Positions 7,394 through 17,100 are shown, numbered from the stretch's first letter. The stretch: 42,464 bases of DNA from Prevotella sp. (GCA_016281815.1 JAEEJK010000117.1:1-42464), one strand, 5' to 3'. Notes: generated by a model not told the origin, from the letters alone. Translations and numbers: made by a program.

Positions 7394-7658
7394 TTTAACG
7401 TTTCACATTCGTTCAGTTTCCACTAATAGAAGTGGCTTTCTACGTTTATAGTGTCAAAAGATGGCAAAAGACTGCATGGAGGACATTCGTATTTATGCTT
7501 TATTAACAGGTTGTCGTATAATTGTAAATATTGGTTAATCGGCTTCTGAATAAAGGGATTTGGTTTTGCGACTACAAATATACATATTATTTCTTCATTG
7601 ACAATGAATTGGCCGATTATTTAGACACGAAAAACCTTTTCCTTTTAAAGAGGCCTTC

Positions 7659-7678
7659 GGACGCGATACATCGCGTCC
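7659..7678. repeat. Small palindrome GGACGCGAT-AC-ATCGCGTCC
   Basis: A perfect 9-bp inverted repeat with a 2-nt loop, flanked by TTC and CTAC. It is of the same general type as the GGTCGGGTT palindrome at 27162-27182. It could be a terminator-like hairpin or a short mobile palindrome; it lies just upstream of the luxS promoter. Confidence 0.7.
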
Positions 7679-7703
7679 CTACTGCATATTCATTGGCAGA
7701 TTG

Positions 7704-7734
7704 CTTGTATAATCAGATTTTTGCTCTATCTTTG
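7704..7734 (+). promoter_or_regulatory. luxS promoter
   Basis: CTTG (7704-7707), 19-bp spacer, TATCTTTG (7727-7734): a near-consensus Bacteroidetes promoter. The predicted start near 7741 gives a leader of about 68 nt. Confidence 0.7.
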
Positions 7735-7744
7735 CAGAAACCTT

Positions 7745-7766
7745 GGGCAGGACAAGCGTCCGGCCC
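7745..7766 (+). promoter_or_regulatory. Hairpin at 5' end of luxS mRNA
   Basis: GGGC-A-GGAC-AAGC-GTCC-G-GCCC folds into two GC-rich 4-bp stems separated by one A-G mismatch, a few nt after the predicted transcription start and 42 nt before the ATG. It may protect the transcript 5' end or act in attenuation. It is followed by only three T, so a simple terminator is less likely. Confidence 0.5.
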
Positions 7767-7808
7767 TTTAAAAGTAAGGAATCAATTGCATTTAATCAAT
7801 ACATTATC

Positions 7809-8303
7809 ATGGAAGTTATTCAGAGTTTCACCATTGACCACACCCACCTGAAGCCAGGTATCTATGTCTCACGTGAGGACAAAGGCTTCACCACTTTTGA
7901 CCTGCGCATCACGGAGCCCAACAAAGAGCCCGCCGTGGCACCAGCAGCGATGCACAGTCTGGAACATCTGATGGCCACATGGTTTCGCAATTCCAAGGCG
8001 AAGGACGACGTGGTATATGTAGGTCCCATGGGCTGCCTCACAGGCATGTATATCATCATGACAGGCGCATACACCGTGGAAGACATGCGGCAACTCACCA
8101 TCGAATGCTTGAAATGGATCCTCACGCAGAGTGAAGTACCCGCCACACGCCCGGAAGCCTGCGGCAACTACTTGCTCCACGATCTGCCGATGTGCAAGTG
8201 GGAAAGCGCCCGCTACCTGGACCGCTTGGAGCACGATTTCCACTGCGAATACACCCAACTGCAGATCACTCTCGATGACGGGAAGGTGTTTGCCGATGCA
8301 TAA
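7809..8303 (+). CDS. luxS: S-ribosylhomocysteine lyase LuxS
   Basis: A 164-residue protein that cleaves S-ribosylhomocysteine to homocysteine and DPD, the precursor of autoinducer-2, in the activated methyl cycle. Key residues are present: HSLEH (49-53) with two zinc-binding His, the catalytic Cys in GPMGCLTGM (Cys76), and the third zinc ligand Cys in EACGNYLLHD (Cys118). The start at 7809 matches the family N-terminus (MEVIQSFTIDHTHLKPGIYV); a longer frame from 7743 would begin inside the leader hairpin. It is a single-gene unit with its own promoter, followed by tandem hairpin repeats that probably end transcription. AI-2 signalling as opposed to metabolic recycling cannot be judged from this window. 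Confidence 0.96.
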   Translation: MEVIQSFTIDHTHLKPGIYVSREDKGFTTFDLRITEPNKEPAVAPAAMHSLEHLMATWFRNSKAKDDVVYVGPMGCLTGMYIIMTGAYTVEDMRQLTIECLKWILTQSEVPATRPEACGNYLLHDLPMCKWESARYLDRLEHDFHCEYTQLQITLDDGKVFADA

Positions 8304-8333
8304 ATGCCTTTCGTCGTATCAGAATATTGAAAA

Positions 8334-8625
8334 GATCAACGCCCCCTGCCCCCTCTAATCTAAGAGGGGGAATTGGTTACTCCTGCAAGGATGGAGTAGA
8401 TAATGGGATCAACGCCCCCTGCCCCCTCTAATCTTAGAGGGGGAATTGGTTACTCCTGCAAGAATGGAGTAGATAATGGAATCAACGCCCCCTGCCCCCT
8501 CTAATCTAAGAGGGGGAACTGGTTACTCCTGCAAGAATGGAGTAGATAATGGAATCAACGCCCCCTGCCCCCTCTAATCTTAGAGGGGGAACTGGTCACT
8601 CCTACGAGGTTGGAGTAGATAATGG
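8334..8625. repeat. Four tandem 73-bp units with CCCCCTCTAA hairpins
   Basis: Four nearly identical units begin at 8334, 8407, 8480 and 8553. Each holds a palindrome of the type CCCCCTCTAA-TC-TTAGAGGGGG (or TCTAAG variant), then TGGTTACTCCTGCAAG and ATGGAGTAGATAATGG. A single related unit is at 13210-13290. The array fills almost the whole gap between convergent luxS and folK, so the hairpins can serve as bidirectional terminators. Tandem copying points to recent amplification. Confidence 0.9.
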
Positions 8626-8655
8626 GGAGTTGATTGCCTCCGCTAATGATAATGA

Positions 8656-9096
8656 CTAAGCGTGACCACCAAGAACACACAGGGGCAGGACCTCTGCCAG
8701 CGGAATCATGACGAAGTCACGCTGATGCATGAGGGGATGCGGGATTTTTAGGTTGGGATAGTCGATGCGGAGGTCGTCGTAAAGCAGGATATCGATGTCG
8801 ATGACGCGGTCGTGGTAAACGCCATTGGCAGATTTCTGCGTCCGCCCCATTTCACGCTCGATGGCCTGTGTCTCTTTCAACAAGCGTAATGGTGAAAGAG
8901 ACGTCTCACAAGCCACCACCGCATTGACGAAATGGTTGTCGGACTCAAACCCCCAGGGCTCGGAAACATAAAAGGCCGATTGGCGCACGACGGTGCCAAT
9001 CAGCCTTTCAATTTTTTGTATGGCCACACGGAGATGTTCCTCCCTGTCGCCCAAGTTGGAGCCAAGCCCCAGATAGACGAGATGTGTGTCAGTCAT
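8656..9096 (-). CDS. folK: 2-amino-4-hydroxy-6-hydroxymethyldihydropteridine pyrophosphokinase
   Basis: A 146-residue HPPK, transferring pyrophosphate from ATP to the pterin in folate synthesis. Family signatures: [11 protein letters not shown] at the start, [19 protein letters not shown], and the [13 protein letters not shown] motif whose Asp pair binds magnesium, followed by [12 protein letters not shown]. The chosen ATG (9094-9096) overlaps the end of queA by 8 nt (ATGACTGA), typical of translational coupling; the longer frame from 9147 lies inside queA and is rejected. It is the last gene of the ftsX operon. Another folate-pathway gene, folE, occurs separately at 32453. Confidence 0.95.
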   Translation of the reverse strand: MTDTHLVYLGLGSNLGDREEHLRVAIQKIERLIGTVVRQSAFYVSEPWGFESDNHFVNAVVACETSLSPLRLLKETQAIEREMGRTQKSANGVYHDRVIDIDILLYDDLRIDYPNLKIPHPLMHQRDFVMIPLAEVLPLCVLGGHA

Positions 9097-10273
9097 CCAG
9101 GATGAGCATTGCGTCGCCGTAGCAACCAAACCGATAGCCATTGTCAATGGCCTTCTGATATGCCTCCATCACAAGGTCGTAGCCACCAAAGGCACAGGTG
9201 GACATCAGCAGTGTGGAATAGGGATGATAGAAGTTGGCAATCATGGCGTCGGCGAGGTTGAACTCGTAGGGAGGGAAGATGAACTTGTTGGTCCATCCCT
9301 CATATTCCTTGAGCAGTCCGTCGGTGCCCACCGCCGTCTCCGTAGCCTTGATGACACTGGTGCCCACCGCCACGATATGCTTGCCATTCTGTTTGGCGGC
9401 ATTCACGGTGTCGCAGGCCTCACGCTCGACGAACATCTGCTCTGAGTCCATCTTGTGTTTGGTGAGGTCCTCCACCTCAATAGTGTGGAAACTGCCAAGA
9501 GCGCAGTGCATGGTGATGAAAGCGAACTCAATGCCCTTGATCTCCATCCGCTTCATCAGTTCACGGCTGAAATGCAGACCTGAAGCAGGAGCAGTGACCG
9601 CACCCTCGTTTTTGGCAAAGATGCACTGGAAATCATCCATATCCTCGGGCAGCACCGGACGGTCTTTCACCCTGACGGTCTTCATCTTGCCCGGTTCCTT
9701 CTCATCAGGCACCTCCTGCTCCGACTCATGGTCGATGATGTAGTGAGGCAACGGAGCAGAACCCAGTTCATAGAGTTCGCGCTTGAACTGGTCGTGAGGG
9801 CAGTCATAGAGGAAGCGCAGGGTGCGTCCGCGGCTGGTGGTGTTGTCGATGACCTCAGCCACCATGGTCCCGCTGTCATCAAAGAACAGTTTGTTGCCAA
9901 TCCTGATCTTGCGGGCCGGCTCCACCAGCACGTCCCACAGCCTCAGGCTCTCATTGAGTTCACGCAGCAGAAACACCTCAATCTTGGCATCCGTTTTCTC
10001 CTTCGTGCCATAGAGCCTTGCCGGGAACACCTTGGTGTCGTTGAACACGAACACGTCACCCTCGTCGAAGTACTCAATCAGATGGCGGAACTCGATAAAC
10101 TCAGGCGTTCCGTCCTCCTTCATGATAGGCTCACCATTCTCGTCGGTACGGAACATATCGATCCTGTTGGACTTGCGGTGAACGACCATCATCCTGCACT
10201 CATCCCGGTGAAAAGTCGGATAGAGTGCGATCTGCTCCTCAGGGAGTTTGAACTTAAACTGTGATAATTTCAT
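9089..10273 (-). CDS. queA: S-adenosylmethionine:tRNA ribosyltransferase-isomerase
   Basis: A 394-residue QueA, which transfers and isomerises the ribosyl moiety of SAM onto preQ1 in tRNA to give epoxyqueuosine. Motifs: [10 protein letters not shown] near the start, [13 protein letters not shown], the [13 protein letters not shown] block, [13 protein letters not shown], and [11 protein letters not shown] near the C-terminus. At 394 residues it is somewhat longer than many bacterial QueA because of an insert around the [20 protein letters not shown] segment, as I recall from Bacteroidetes homologues. It is the fifth gene of the operon, 26 nt after truB, and overlaps folK. Together with truB it gives the operon two tRNA-modification enzymes. 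Confidence 0.96.
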   Translation of the reverse strand: MKLSQFKFKLPEEQIALYPTFHRDECRMMVVHRKSNRIDMFRTDENGEPIMKEDGTPEFIEFRHLIEYFDEGDVFVFNDTKVFPARLYGTKEKTDAKIEVFLLRELNESLRLWDVLVEPARKIRIGNKLFFDDSGTMVAEVIDNTTSRGRTLRFLYDCPHDQFKRELYELGSAPLPHYIIDHESEQEVPDEKEPGKMKTVRVKDRPVLPEDMDDFQCIFAKNEGAVTAPASGLHFSRELMKRMEIKGIEFAFITMHCALGSFHTIEVEDLTKHKMDSEQMFVEREACDTVNAAKQNGKHIVAVGTSVIKATETAVGTDGLLKEYEGWTNKFIFPPYEFNLADAMIANFYHPYSTLLMSTCAFGGYDLVMEAYQKAIDNGYRFGCYGDAMLILDD

Positions 10274-10299
10274 CTATATAGACTCCTAATTTAATTTTT

Positions 10300-11001
10300 T
10301 CAATCTTGAGACATGGCCTCTTCGAGCCATTGTGGGAATTCGTCAAAACCGACCGCTTCGCTGACCTGATACTTTCCCACCCTTGTTCGCCGCAGTGATG
10401 TGAGGAAAGCCCCGCTGCCCAGTGCCTGTCCGATGTCACGGGCGAGAGCCCTGATATAGGTGCCCTTGCCACAGACCACCCGGATGGTGAGCGTCATCTT
10501 CTCTGGGCAGAAGTCAAGCAGTTCTATCTCATCGATATGCAGCGGTTTGGCTTTCAACTGCACCTCGCGCCCCTTCCGCATCAGCAGGTAAGCCCTTTTC
10601 CCATCCACCTTGCAGGCGGAGAATTCTGGCGGCACCTGCATGATGTCGCCCACAAACTGCGTGAGCGTCTCCTCCACCAACTGCCGGGTGATGTGCTTGG
10701 TGGGATAGGTGAAGTTGACCGTGTGCTCCCTGTCATAACTGGCCGTTGTAGCCCCCAGTTGCAGTCCGGCCACATACTCCTTGGTATCTGCCTGCAGTTT
10801 GTCTATCTGCTTGGTCGCTTTCCCCGTGCAGAGCAGCAGCACGCCCGTCGCCAGGGGGTCGAGCGTACCTGCATGACCTATTTTCACCCGCTTCACGCCC
10901 AGCCGGCGTGAGAGGACATATCTGATATGTGCCAATGCCCCGAAACTCGACATCCGGTAGGGTTTGTCGATGGGAATGATGACTCCCTCGTTGAAATCCA
11001 T
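10300..11001 (-). CDS. truB: tRNA pseudouridine-55 synthase
   Basis: A 233-residue TruB that makes pseudouridine 55 in the T-loop of tRNA. The catalytic Asp lies in GHAGTLDPLATGVL; other family blocks are GVIIPIDKPYRMSSF, KEYVAGLQLGATT, VPPEFSACKVDGKRAY and GTYIRALARDIG. The C-terminus is short and lacks a PUA domain, as in many Bacteroidetes TruB. The start at 11001 shares one base with the uppP stop (TGATG), a coupling arrangement; the longer frame from 11121 is antisense-free but lies inside uppP and is rejected. Confidence 0.95.
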   Translation of the reverse strand: MDFNEGVIIPIDKPYRMSSFGALAHIRYVLSRRLGVKRVKIGHAGTLDPLATGVLLLCTGKATKQIDKLQADTKEYVAGLQLGATTASYDREHTVNFTYPTKHITRQLVEETLTQFVGDIMQVPPEFSACKVDGKRAYLLMRKGREVQLKAKPLHIDEIELLDFCPEKMTLTIRVVCGKGTYIRALARDIGQALGSGAFLTSLRRTRVGKYQVSEAVGFDEFPQWLEEAMSQD

Positions 11002-11858
11002 CAGTCGACCATTGCCAATGAGTGACCAGCCAGGAGCAGGGCGATGATGATGCCGCCCACGATGATCCTGTAGATACCGAAAGCCTTGAACCCATATTTG
11101 GTGAGGAAGGCCACGAACCACTTCATGGCCAGCAGGGCAACGATGAAGGCCACCACACAGCCCAGGATGAGCATGGCAACATTATGCGAGGTCGCCCATG
11201 CCGTATCTTCCTTGAAGAGGTCGAGGAGGTCGAGCAAAGTGGCGCCCGCCATGGTGGGCACTGCCAGGAAGAACGAGAACTCAGCGGCACTCTTGCGGGT
11301 AAGCCCCTGCGTCATGCCACCGACGATGGTCGCCATGGAGCGCGACACACCGGGAATAACCGAGATGCACTGATACAAACCGATTTTGAAGGCCCTCGGC
11401 TCATTGACCTTGTTCTCCTCTTTTCCCTTGTTGAACAACTTGTCGCAGAAGAGCATGAAGATACCTCCGAGAACGAGCATCACTGCCACCACCTCCACGC
11501 TGTCGAGCAGCCAGTCGAGCAAACCCGACTTCTTGGCGAGCAGTCCGATGATCACTGCAGGAAGCACACCGATGAACAGCAGCCAGTAGAACCTGAACTT
11601 GTGTATCAGTTTTCCCCATGCGGAACTTCCCTCCGGTGCCGGTGAATGGTCAATATGGAAGAATTTCTTCCAATAGAGACACACCACGGAGAGGATGGCG
11701 CCAAACTGTATGATAAATGTGAAGGCATGGACGAAGGGGTCGCCCTGCTCTATTCCCAACAGGTTTTGTGTGATAATCATGTGTCCTGTTGAGGAGACGG
11801 GCAAAAACTCCGTCAGTCCCTCAACCACAGCGATGATAATCGTCTGTAACCAATCCAT
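11001..11858 (-). CDS. uppP: Undecaprenyl-diphosphatase
   Basis: A 285-residue polytopic membrane enzyme of the BacA/UppP family that dephosphorylates undecaprenyl diphosphate to recycle the lipid carrier for peptidoglycan and other glycans; overexpression of this family is known to give bacitracin resistance. Signatures: EGLTEFLPVSSTGH near the N-terminus and PGVSRSMATIVGG in the middle, both containing catalytic residues. Several hydrophobic helices span the protein. The ATG shares one base with the stop of the DUF3098 gene (TAATG). Confidence 0.96.
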   Translation of the reverse strand: MDWLQTIIIAVVEGLTEFLPVSSTGHMIITQNLLGIEQGDPFVHAFTFIIQFGAILSVVCLYWKKFFHIDHSPAPEGSSAWGKLIHKFRFYWLLFIGVLPAVIIGLLAKKSGLLDWLLDSVEVVAVMLVLGGIFMLFCDKLFNKGKEENKVNEPRAFKIGLYQCISVIPGVSRSMATIVGGMTQGLTRKSAAEFSFFLAVPTMAGATLLDLLDLFKEDTAWATSHNVAMLILGCVVAFIVALLAMKWFVAFLTKYGFKAFGIYRIIVGGIIIALLLAGHSLAMVD

Positions 11859-12133
11859 TATTTAACAATCTGATTTTCGCTATTTTTCGTTATTTCCCTT
11901 TCTTGAGCGTCATCTTTCGGCTTGTACATCACGGCCACGATCATCGAGACAAATCCGAGGAAACACACGATGGGAGCCACGACGATGCGCCTGGTGCTGA
12001 AGATTTCCGTTTTGAAAGCCGTCTCGTCGGACCCTGCCCCGCTCATGAGGATGAACCCGATGATCACAACGACCATTCCGATGGCCAGCAGGATGAAATT
12101 GACACGCCCGAAGGCCAAATTCCTTTTATCCAT
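11858..12133 (-). CDS. DUF3098 small membrane protein
   Basis: A 91-residue protein with two hydrophobic helices: VNFILLAIGMVVVIIGFILM (about 11-30) and VVAPIVCFLGFVSMIVAVMY (about 51-70), separated by a short loop with the motif AFKTEIFSTRRI. This fits DUF3098, found almost only in Bacteroidetes and typically between ftsX and uppP, as here. The function is unknown. Conserved placement in a division and lipid-carrier operon suggests an envelope role. The C-terminal tail is charged (KPKDDAQEREITKN). Confidence 0.9.
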   Translation of the reverse strand: MDKRNLAFGRVNFILLAIGMVVVIIGFILMSGAGSDETAFKTEIFSTRRIVVAPIVCFLGFVSMIVAVMYKPKDDAQEREITKNSENQIVK

Positions 12134-12160
12134 TCTATATAATAGGTTTCAAATCAATAA

Positions 12161-13039
12161 TCAGATGTTGTAAAGTTCTCCGGCCTTCATCTTGAGGAAA
12201 TGGTTGACGGACAGCCAGGAGCAGATGGTGGTGATGATAATGCCAGCCAAGATGACGGTGACGCCAGTGATAGCAAGCACCTGCCATGTGATGACTTCCA
12301 TCACATCGGGCTGGTATCTGAAAAGTCCATACACACCCGCCCCGAGCACCACTAAGGCGATGATGCCCGCGATAAGGCCGAGCACAATGCCTTGTCTGAC
12401 GAATGGTCTGCGGATGAAGCCCCAGGAGGCCCCCACCAGTTTCATGGTGTGGATATTGAAGCGACGGGAATAAATACCCAGTTTCACCGTGTTGTTGATG
12501 AGAACGATGGAAACCACCAGCAGCAGAGCAGCAAGCACCAAGAGCACAAGACTGATTTTCCGGAGCGTCTTGTTGATGCTGTCGACCAAGTCCTCAGGAT
12601 AGCGGATGTCGGTCACACTGGGCATCTTGGTCAGTTCCTCCGAAATCCATTTCAGCGAGTCGTTGTTGGCGTAGTCGGCATTGAGTTGGAACTCCACCGA
12701 TGCGAGATAGGGGTTGCCTCCTGTAAATTCAGTGGGGTCGGTGCCCATCGTCTTCTTCTGTTCCTCAAGAGCCTGTTCCTTGCTGATATACTGCAGGGAG
12801 TTGATATATTGCTTCGATTTCAGGTTGTCACACAATTGCTGTGCCTCACTGTCGGTAATGTCTTCACTCAACTGCATGACCACTGTCAGGTTCTCCTTGA
12901 TGTAGGACGAAAGGTTGCGTGCAGTGAAAACTGTGAAGACAACCATTCCCAAAAGAATCAGCACCATTGAAGTACTGATACACAACGTAAAGACCTGCAA
13001 ACCTTGGCGGTTGCGGGTTTTATTCTTCCTATTTGCCAT
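12161..13039 (-). CDS. ftsX: Cell division protein FtsX
   Basis: A 292-residue permease-like protein of the FtsEX complex, which couples ATP hydrolysis by FtsE to activation of cell-wall hydrolases at the septum. Topology: an N-terminal helix (about 15-40, TLCISTSMVLILLGMVVFTV), a periplasmic domain (about 41-165) and three C-terminal helices with the short FNIHTMKLVGASWGFIRRPF cytosolic loop typical of the family. It heads the six-gene operon and has a promoter just upstream. ftsE is not in the window, a common separation in Bacteroidetes. Confidence 0.93.
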   Translation of the reverse strand: MANRKNKTRNRQGLQVFTLCISTSMVLILLGMVVFTVFTARNLSSYIKENLTVVMQLSEDITDSEAQQLCDNLKSKQYINSLQYISKEQALEEQKKTMGTDPTEFTGGNPYLASVEFQLNADYANNDSLKWISEELTKMPSVTDIRYPEDLVDSINKTLRKISLVLLVLAALLLVVSIVLINNTVKLGIYSRRFNIHTMKLVGASWGFIRRPFVRQGIVLGLIAGIIALVVLGAGVYGLFRYQPDVMEVITWQVLAITGVTVILAGIIITTICSWLSVNHFLKMKAGELYNI

Positions 13040-13071
13040 TTTTTATGGTTGTAAAAAGCCGATAATCGTTG

Positions 13072-13103
13072 CAAAATTACTAAAATTTCCGCGGCATCGC
13101 AAC
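13072..13103 (-). promoter_or_regulatory. Promoter of the ftsX-folK operon
   Basis: Minus-strand GTTG (13100-13103), 20-bp spacer, TAATTTTG (13072-13079). Transcription would begin near 13065, 26 nt before the ftsX ATG. Confidence 0.7.
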
Positions 13104-13122
13104 ACTTTAACGACTATTAACG

Positions 13123-13152
13123 CTTGGAAGTGAAAAATATTTTTTAACTTTG
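13123..13152 (+). promoter_or_regulatory. Promoter of the radical SAM gene
   Basis: CTTG (13123-13126), 18-bp spacer, TAACTTTG (13145-13152). The -7 box is good and the spacing one base short of ideal. It would give a leader of nearly 190 nt that contains the hairpin repeat at 13248-13269. Confidence 0.55.
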
Positions 13153-13209
13153 CTTTTTGAAATGGGGAGAAATCAAGGAGATGAAAGATGGTTTGTATAG
13201 CATACAGGA

Positions 13210-13290
13210 ATCAACGCCCCAGACTTGCTGGTATCAACGCCCCCCAACCCCCTCTAATCTTAGAGGGGGACTAGTTACCACTGCAAAACT
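13210..13290. repeat. Single unit of the CCCCCTCTAA hairpin repeat
   Basis: Contains ATCAACGCCCC twice and the palindrome CCCCCTCTAA-TC-TTAGAGGGGG (13248-13269), followed by ACTAGTTACCACTGCAA. It is clearly of the same family as the array at 8334-8625 but lies in a putative 5' leader, between promoter and gene, so here it could act as an attenuator. With the two promoters it accounts for most of the 13040-13347 gap. Confidence 0.85.
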
Positions 13291-13347
13291 ATAAACTAAA
13301 AGGCTGAAACCATTAACCTCTAACCTCAAACATCAAACCTCTCAATA

Positions 13348-14127
13348 ATGAGCACCATTATATACACCTCACCTATCTTTGGGCCTGTACACAGCAGACG
13401 GCTCGGACTGTCATTAGGCATCAACCTCATGCCCGGCGACGGGAAGATTTGTACTTTTGACTGCATTTATTGCGAATGCGGTTTCAACGGCGACCATCGC
13501 CCACGTCTCCCCCGCCCCACCCGTGAAGAGGTGGATACCCGACTGAGGGAAGTTCTGACACGGATGGCCTCCGATGGTCAGCATCCCGACGTACTTACCT
13601 TTGCCGGCAACGGCGAACCGACCGCCCATCCTGAGTTTGCCGCCATCATCCGCGACACCATCTCCTTGCGCGACGAACTGGCCCCGCAGGCCAAGGTCTC
13701 GGTGCTGAGCAACTCCACCTTCATCCATCGAGAGGAAGTGCGAGAGGCCCTGATGCTTGTGGACAACAACATCCTCAAACTCGACACCATCGACCCCGAA
13801 TATATCCGCCGCGTGGACCGTCCCACCAACCCATGCTACGATGTCGCCCGCATCATCACCGACATGGAGAAGTTCAATGGCCATATCGTCATCCAGTCCA
13901 TATTTATGAAAGGTGTATCCAACGGCTTCGACACCGACAACACCGGTGACGCTTATGTGCTCCCCTGGCTCGCCGCCATCCAGCGCATTCAACCGCGGGA
14001 GGTGATGGTCTACACCATCGACCGCGAGACACCCGACCATAGCCTGCAGAAAGCCACCCATGAGGAACTGGACCGCATCTGCCAACTGGTGCGGGATTCC
14101 GGCATCCCATGCTCGGCTTCTTACTGA
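13348..14127 (+). CDS. Radical SAM protein (COG0731-like)
   Basis: A 259-residue radical SAM enzyme. The cluster motif CTFDCIYC (C-x3-C-x2-C, with a further Cys two residues on) sits near residue 37, after SPIFGPVHSRRLGLSLGINL, an opening shared with the COG0731 group related to wyosine-type enzymes. The GNGEP motif that helps bind SAM follows (TFAGNGEPTAHPEF). The substrate is not known; in Bacteroidetes these proteins are usually annotated only as radical SAM. It has a promoter of its own, and the large helicase gene begins 34 nt after its stop, so the two are probably co-transcribed. Confidence 0.88.
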   Translation: MSTIIYTSPIFGPVHSRRLGLSLGINLMPGDGKICTFDCIYCECGFNGDHRPRLPRPTREEVDTRLREVLTRMASDGQHPDVLTFAGNGEPTAHPEFAAIIRDTISLRDELAPQAKVSVLSNSTFIHREEVREALMLVDNNILKLDTIDPEYIRRVDRPTNPCYDVARIITDMEKFNGHIVIQSIFMKGVSNGFDTDNTGDAYVLPWLAAIQRIQPREVMVYTIDRETPDHSLQKATHEELDRICQLVRDSGIPCSASY

Positions 14128-14161
14128 CCCATCCATCTGTCAACCATCAAACTCCAAATAT

Positions 14162-17100
14162 ATGAAAAACCCACTGAGCGAGAAGAACATCCGCATCGAC
14201 TACATGCCGTGCATCAACTATGCCATCAGCGCAAGCGGCAGGAAGTACATCAGCAATTTCGAACTGCACAATGAAGAATCGGAAGACTGGCGCGAACTGA
14301 CGCTGACCATCAGCGGCGACCTGCTCACTCCCTCTGAGTGCCGACTCGATCTCATCCCCGCCGGACAGACCGTGAGCATCGCCGACATCAACATCGAACC
14401 CGACATTGACAAACTGCGCGGTATCACCGAAAGCACGGAGACACAGTTCACGCTGAGCATACAGGCAGGCGGCGAAGAGGTGTACAACCACACCTACCCC
14501 ATCCACCTGATGGCATTCGACCAATGGCCCGGCTCCGATGTCATGCCCGAACTGCTCTCGGCCTTTGTCACCCCCAACGCCTCCTGTCTTGCCCAGATGA
14601 ACCTCAACACAGCGAGCATCCTGGAGGAACTGACCGGGTCGTCGGCACTGAACAGTTACCAGACCAAGGACCCCAACCGCGTGAGAAAGATGGTGGCAGC
14701 CGTGTATGAAGCCCTGCACGCGCAAGGCTTTGTCTATATCACCGCGCCCCAGAGTTTTGAGACCAAAGGACAGCGCATCCGCACGGCTGACCAACTGCTC
14801 ACTCAGAAACAAGGCAACTGCGCCGACCTGTCCGTCCTCTTCGCCTCCTGTCTGGAAAGCATCGGCCTCCATCCCCTGCTGCTCCTCAGCAAAGGCCACA
14901 TGTTCATCGGGTGCTGGCTGGAGGACAAATACTATCCCCAGCAACTGTGCGATGACGTGAGTTTCATCTCCAAATCCATCGCCGACGGCATCAGCGAGAT
15001 GGTCGTCGTCGAGTCCACCATGCTCGCTCAGAAAAACGCATCCTTTGAGACAGCGGTAAAATCCGCGGAAGACCATATCCGTCTCACTCCCGACGACTTC
15101 ATCATGGCAGTAGATGTATTCCGCTGCCGCCTCCTCGGAGTCCGCCCCCTGCCGTTGGTGGCAGGTCAGGAAGCCGAGTTGGAAGGTGCCGACAACGGCA
15201 GCGCCACCGGTGCCGTGCGCGACGTGCGGCAGTTTGACATTGGCGGTGAGTCTGGCCGCCAGGTCACACGCCAGCAGATTTGGGAGCGCAAACTGCTCGA
15301 CTTCTCGCTGCGCAACAACCTGCTCAACATCCGCATCGGCAAGAATGTGGTGCCGTTTGTGTCGTTCAACATCAACACGTTGGAAGACAAACTTCAGGAC
15401 AATACTGACTTCAAGATGCTCCCTCTCCCCTTGAAAGAGCATCTCTCACCCGACAGCGACGGCATCTACCACTCCATGGCCTTCCGCGACAAGTTAGAGA
15501 ACATCGTTCTGGAGGGCATTAAAAACGAGCAGATCTACTCCTATCTCGATGAGGACGACCTGCGCAACGCCCTCAAAGGACTGTTCCGTTCCTCACGCAC
15601 CGCCCTTGAGGAGAATGGCGCCAACACCCTCTACTTGGTCTTCGGCATGCTGAAATGGTATGAGACCGATGTGAGCGTGAAGCCCCGTTATGCCCCGCTC
15701 ATCCTCGAACCCGTCGATATTGTCCGCAAGAGCGGCAACAACTATGTGCTCAGACTCCGCGAGGACGAGATTACCTTCAACACCACATTGGTGGAGATGA
15801 TGCGTCAGCAGTATGAGGTCAACATCACCGGTATCAACCCGCTGCCTACCGACGAGAGCGGCATCGATGTGGGCAAGGTGTTCGCCCTTGTCCGCAATGC
15901 CATCAAAGACCAGGCCCGATGGGACATCGTCGAGGAAAACTTACTCGGTCTCTTCTCTTTCAGCAAGTTTGTGATGTGGAACGACATCCATAACAATTCC
16001 GACAAACTGCGTGAGAATCCCATCATCGAGAGCCTTCTCCAGAACCGGCTCGTCGGCATCGAACCTGCCACGGGCACCGATGTGCGCCATTTTGACAGCA
16101 CCATGCCGCCCAACAGTTTCGCCATCCCCGTCGACGTGGACTCCTCACAGTTGGAGGCCGTCATCGAGTCGGGCGAGGGCCGCAGTTTCATCCTTTACGG
16201 TCCTCCGGGCACCGGCAAGAGCCAGACCATCACCAACATGATCGCCAACGCGCTCTTCCACGACCGCCGCGTGCTCTTCGTGGCAGAGAAGATGGCGGCC
16301 CTTGAGGTGGTGCAGAAACGTCTTGCCAAAATCGGCCTCGACCCATTCTGCCTGGAGATGCACTCCAACAAGATGACAAAGACCCACCTGCTGCAACAGT
16401 TGCAACAGGCCATCGACCTCACCCGCCTCAAGTCGCCCGAGGAATATGAGCACGAGTCACAGGCACTCTTCTCCCAGCGCCAGCACCTCATCCAGTATGT
16501 CAACCTGCTGCATGAGCGCCAACCGTCGGGACTGTCGCTGCACGACTATATCTCGCGATACACGGCCATAGACAGCGAGGACGCCATCATGCCCTCCGAA
16601 CCATTCGTCCAAGGCATCACCACCGAGCGCATCGACAGCGCTGCGGCGGCCATCGAGGAACTGGGTGCCGTGTTCCGGCTCACCGGCCATCCCTGCCAGA
16701 GCAAACTCTTCGGACTGTATGTTCACGACACCAACGACATCGAGAACCGCGGCAATGCGTTCCTGCGCAGACTGCTCGAACTGATGCCCAATGCACTGAC
16801 CGTCATCCGAGACCTCTCACGCGCCAACGGCATCAACATCCCCGAGAGCCTCTTTGGCAGCCAGTGGGCGGAGCGTCTTTCCCAGGCACTCTCCGGAGCC
16901 ACGGTGGTCAATGCCCAACTCATCGGTGCCGCCACCGACAAGGAGCGCCGCGCGTTCTGGAACCAACAGATCAACACCGGTCAGCAACTCGCCAAGGCCC
17001 GTCAGGCACTGATTGCAAAATACAAGCCAGAGATTCTCGGCATCGACTTGGTGGACCTGAAGCGCAACTGGACGGAAGCCAACGACAAGTGGATGGTGTC

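Larger units (their letters stand above)
7394..7808. other. Intergenic region between serpin and luxS
   Basis: Holds the start regions of two divergent genes. No Bacteroidetes-type promoter for the serpin is clear. On the right are a perfect palindrome (7659-7678), the luxS promoter (7704-7734) and a hairpin near the predicted 5' end of the luxS transcript (7745-7766), each listed separately. A 106-codon forward ORF (7531-7851) overlaps all of these and is not believed. Confidence 0.6.

Noticed and set aside
7531..7851. 106-codon plus-strand ORF before luxS
   Set aside because: It crosses a palindrome, the luxS promoter and leader hairpin and overlaps the luxS start; no family resemblance.
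8334..8625. Tandem 73-bp units as a CRISPR array
   Set aside because: Whole units, including what would be spacers, are nearly identical; there are no variable spacers and no cas genes.
14147..15442. 431-codon minus-strand ORF opposite the start of the large helicase gene
   Set aside because: It lies wholly antisense to a gene with clear conserved domains, its translation has the His/Val/Gly-rich look of a shadow frame and no motif, and codon third positions suit the plus strand.
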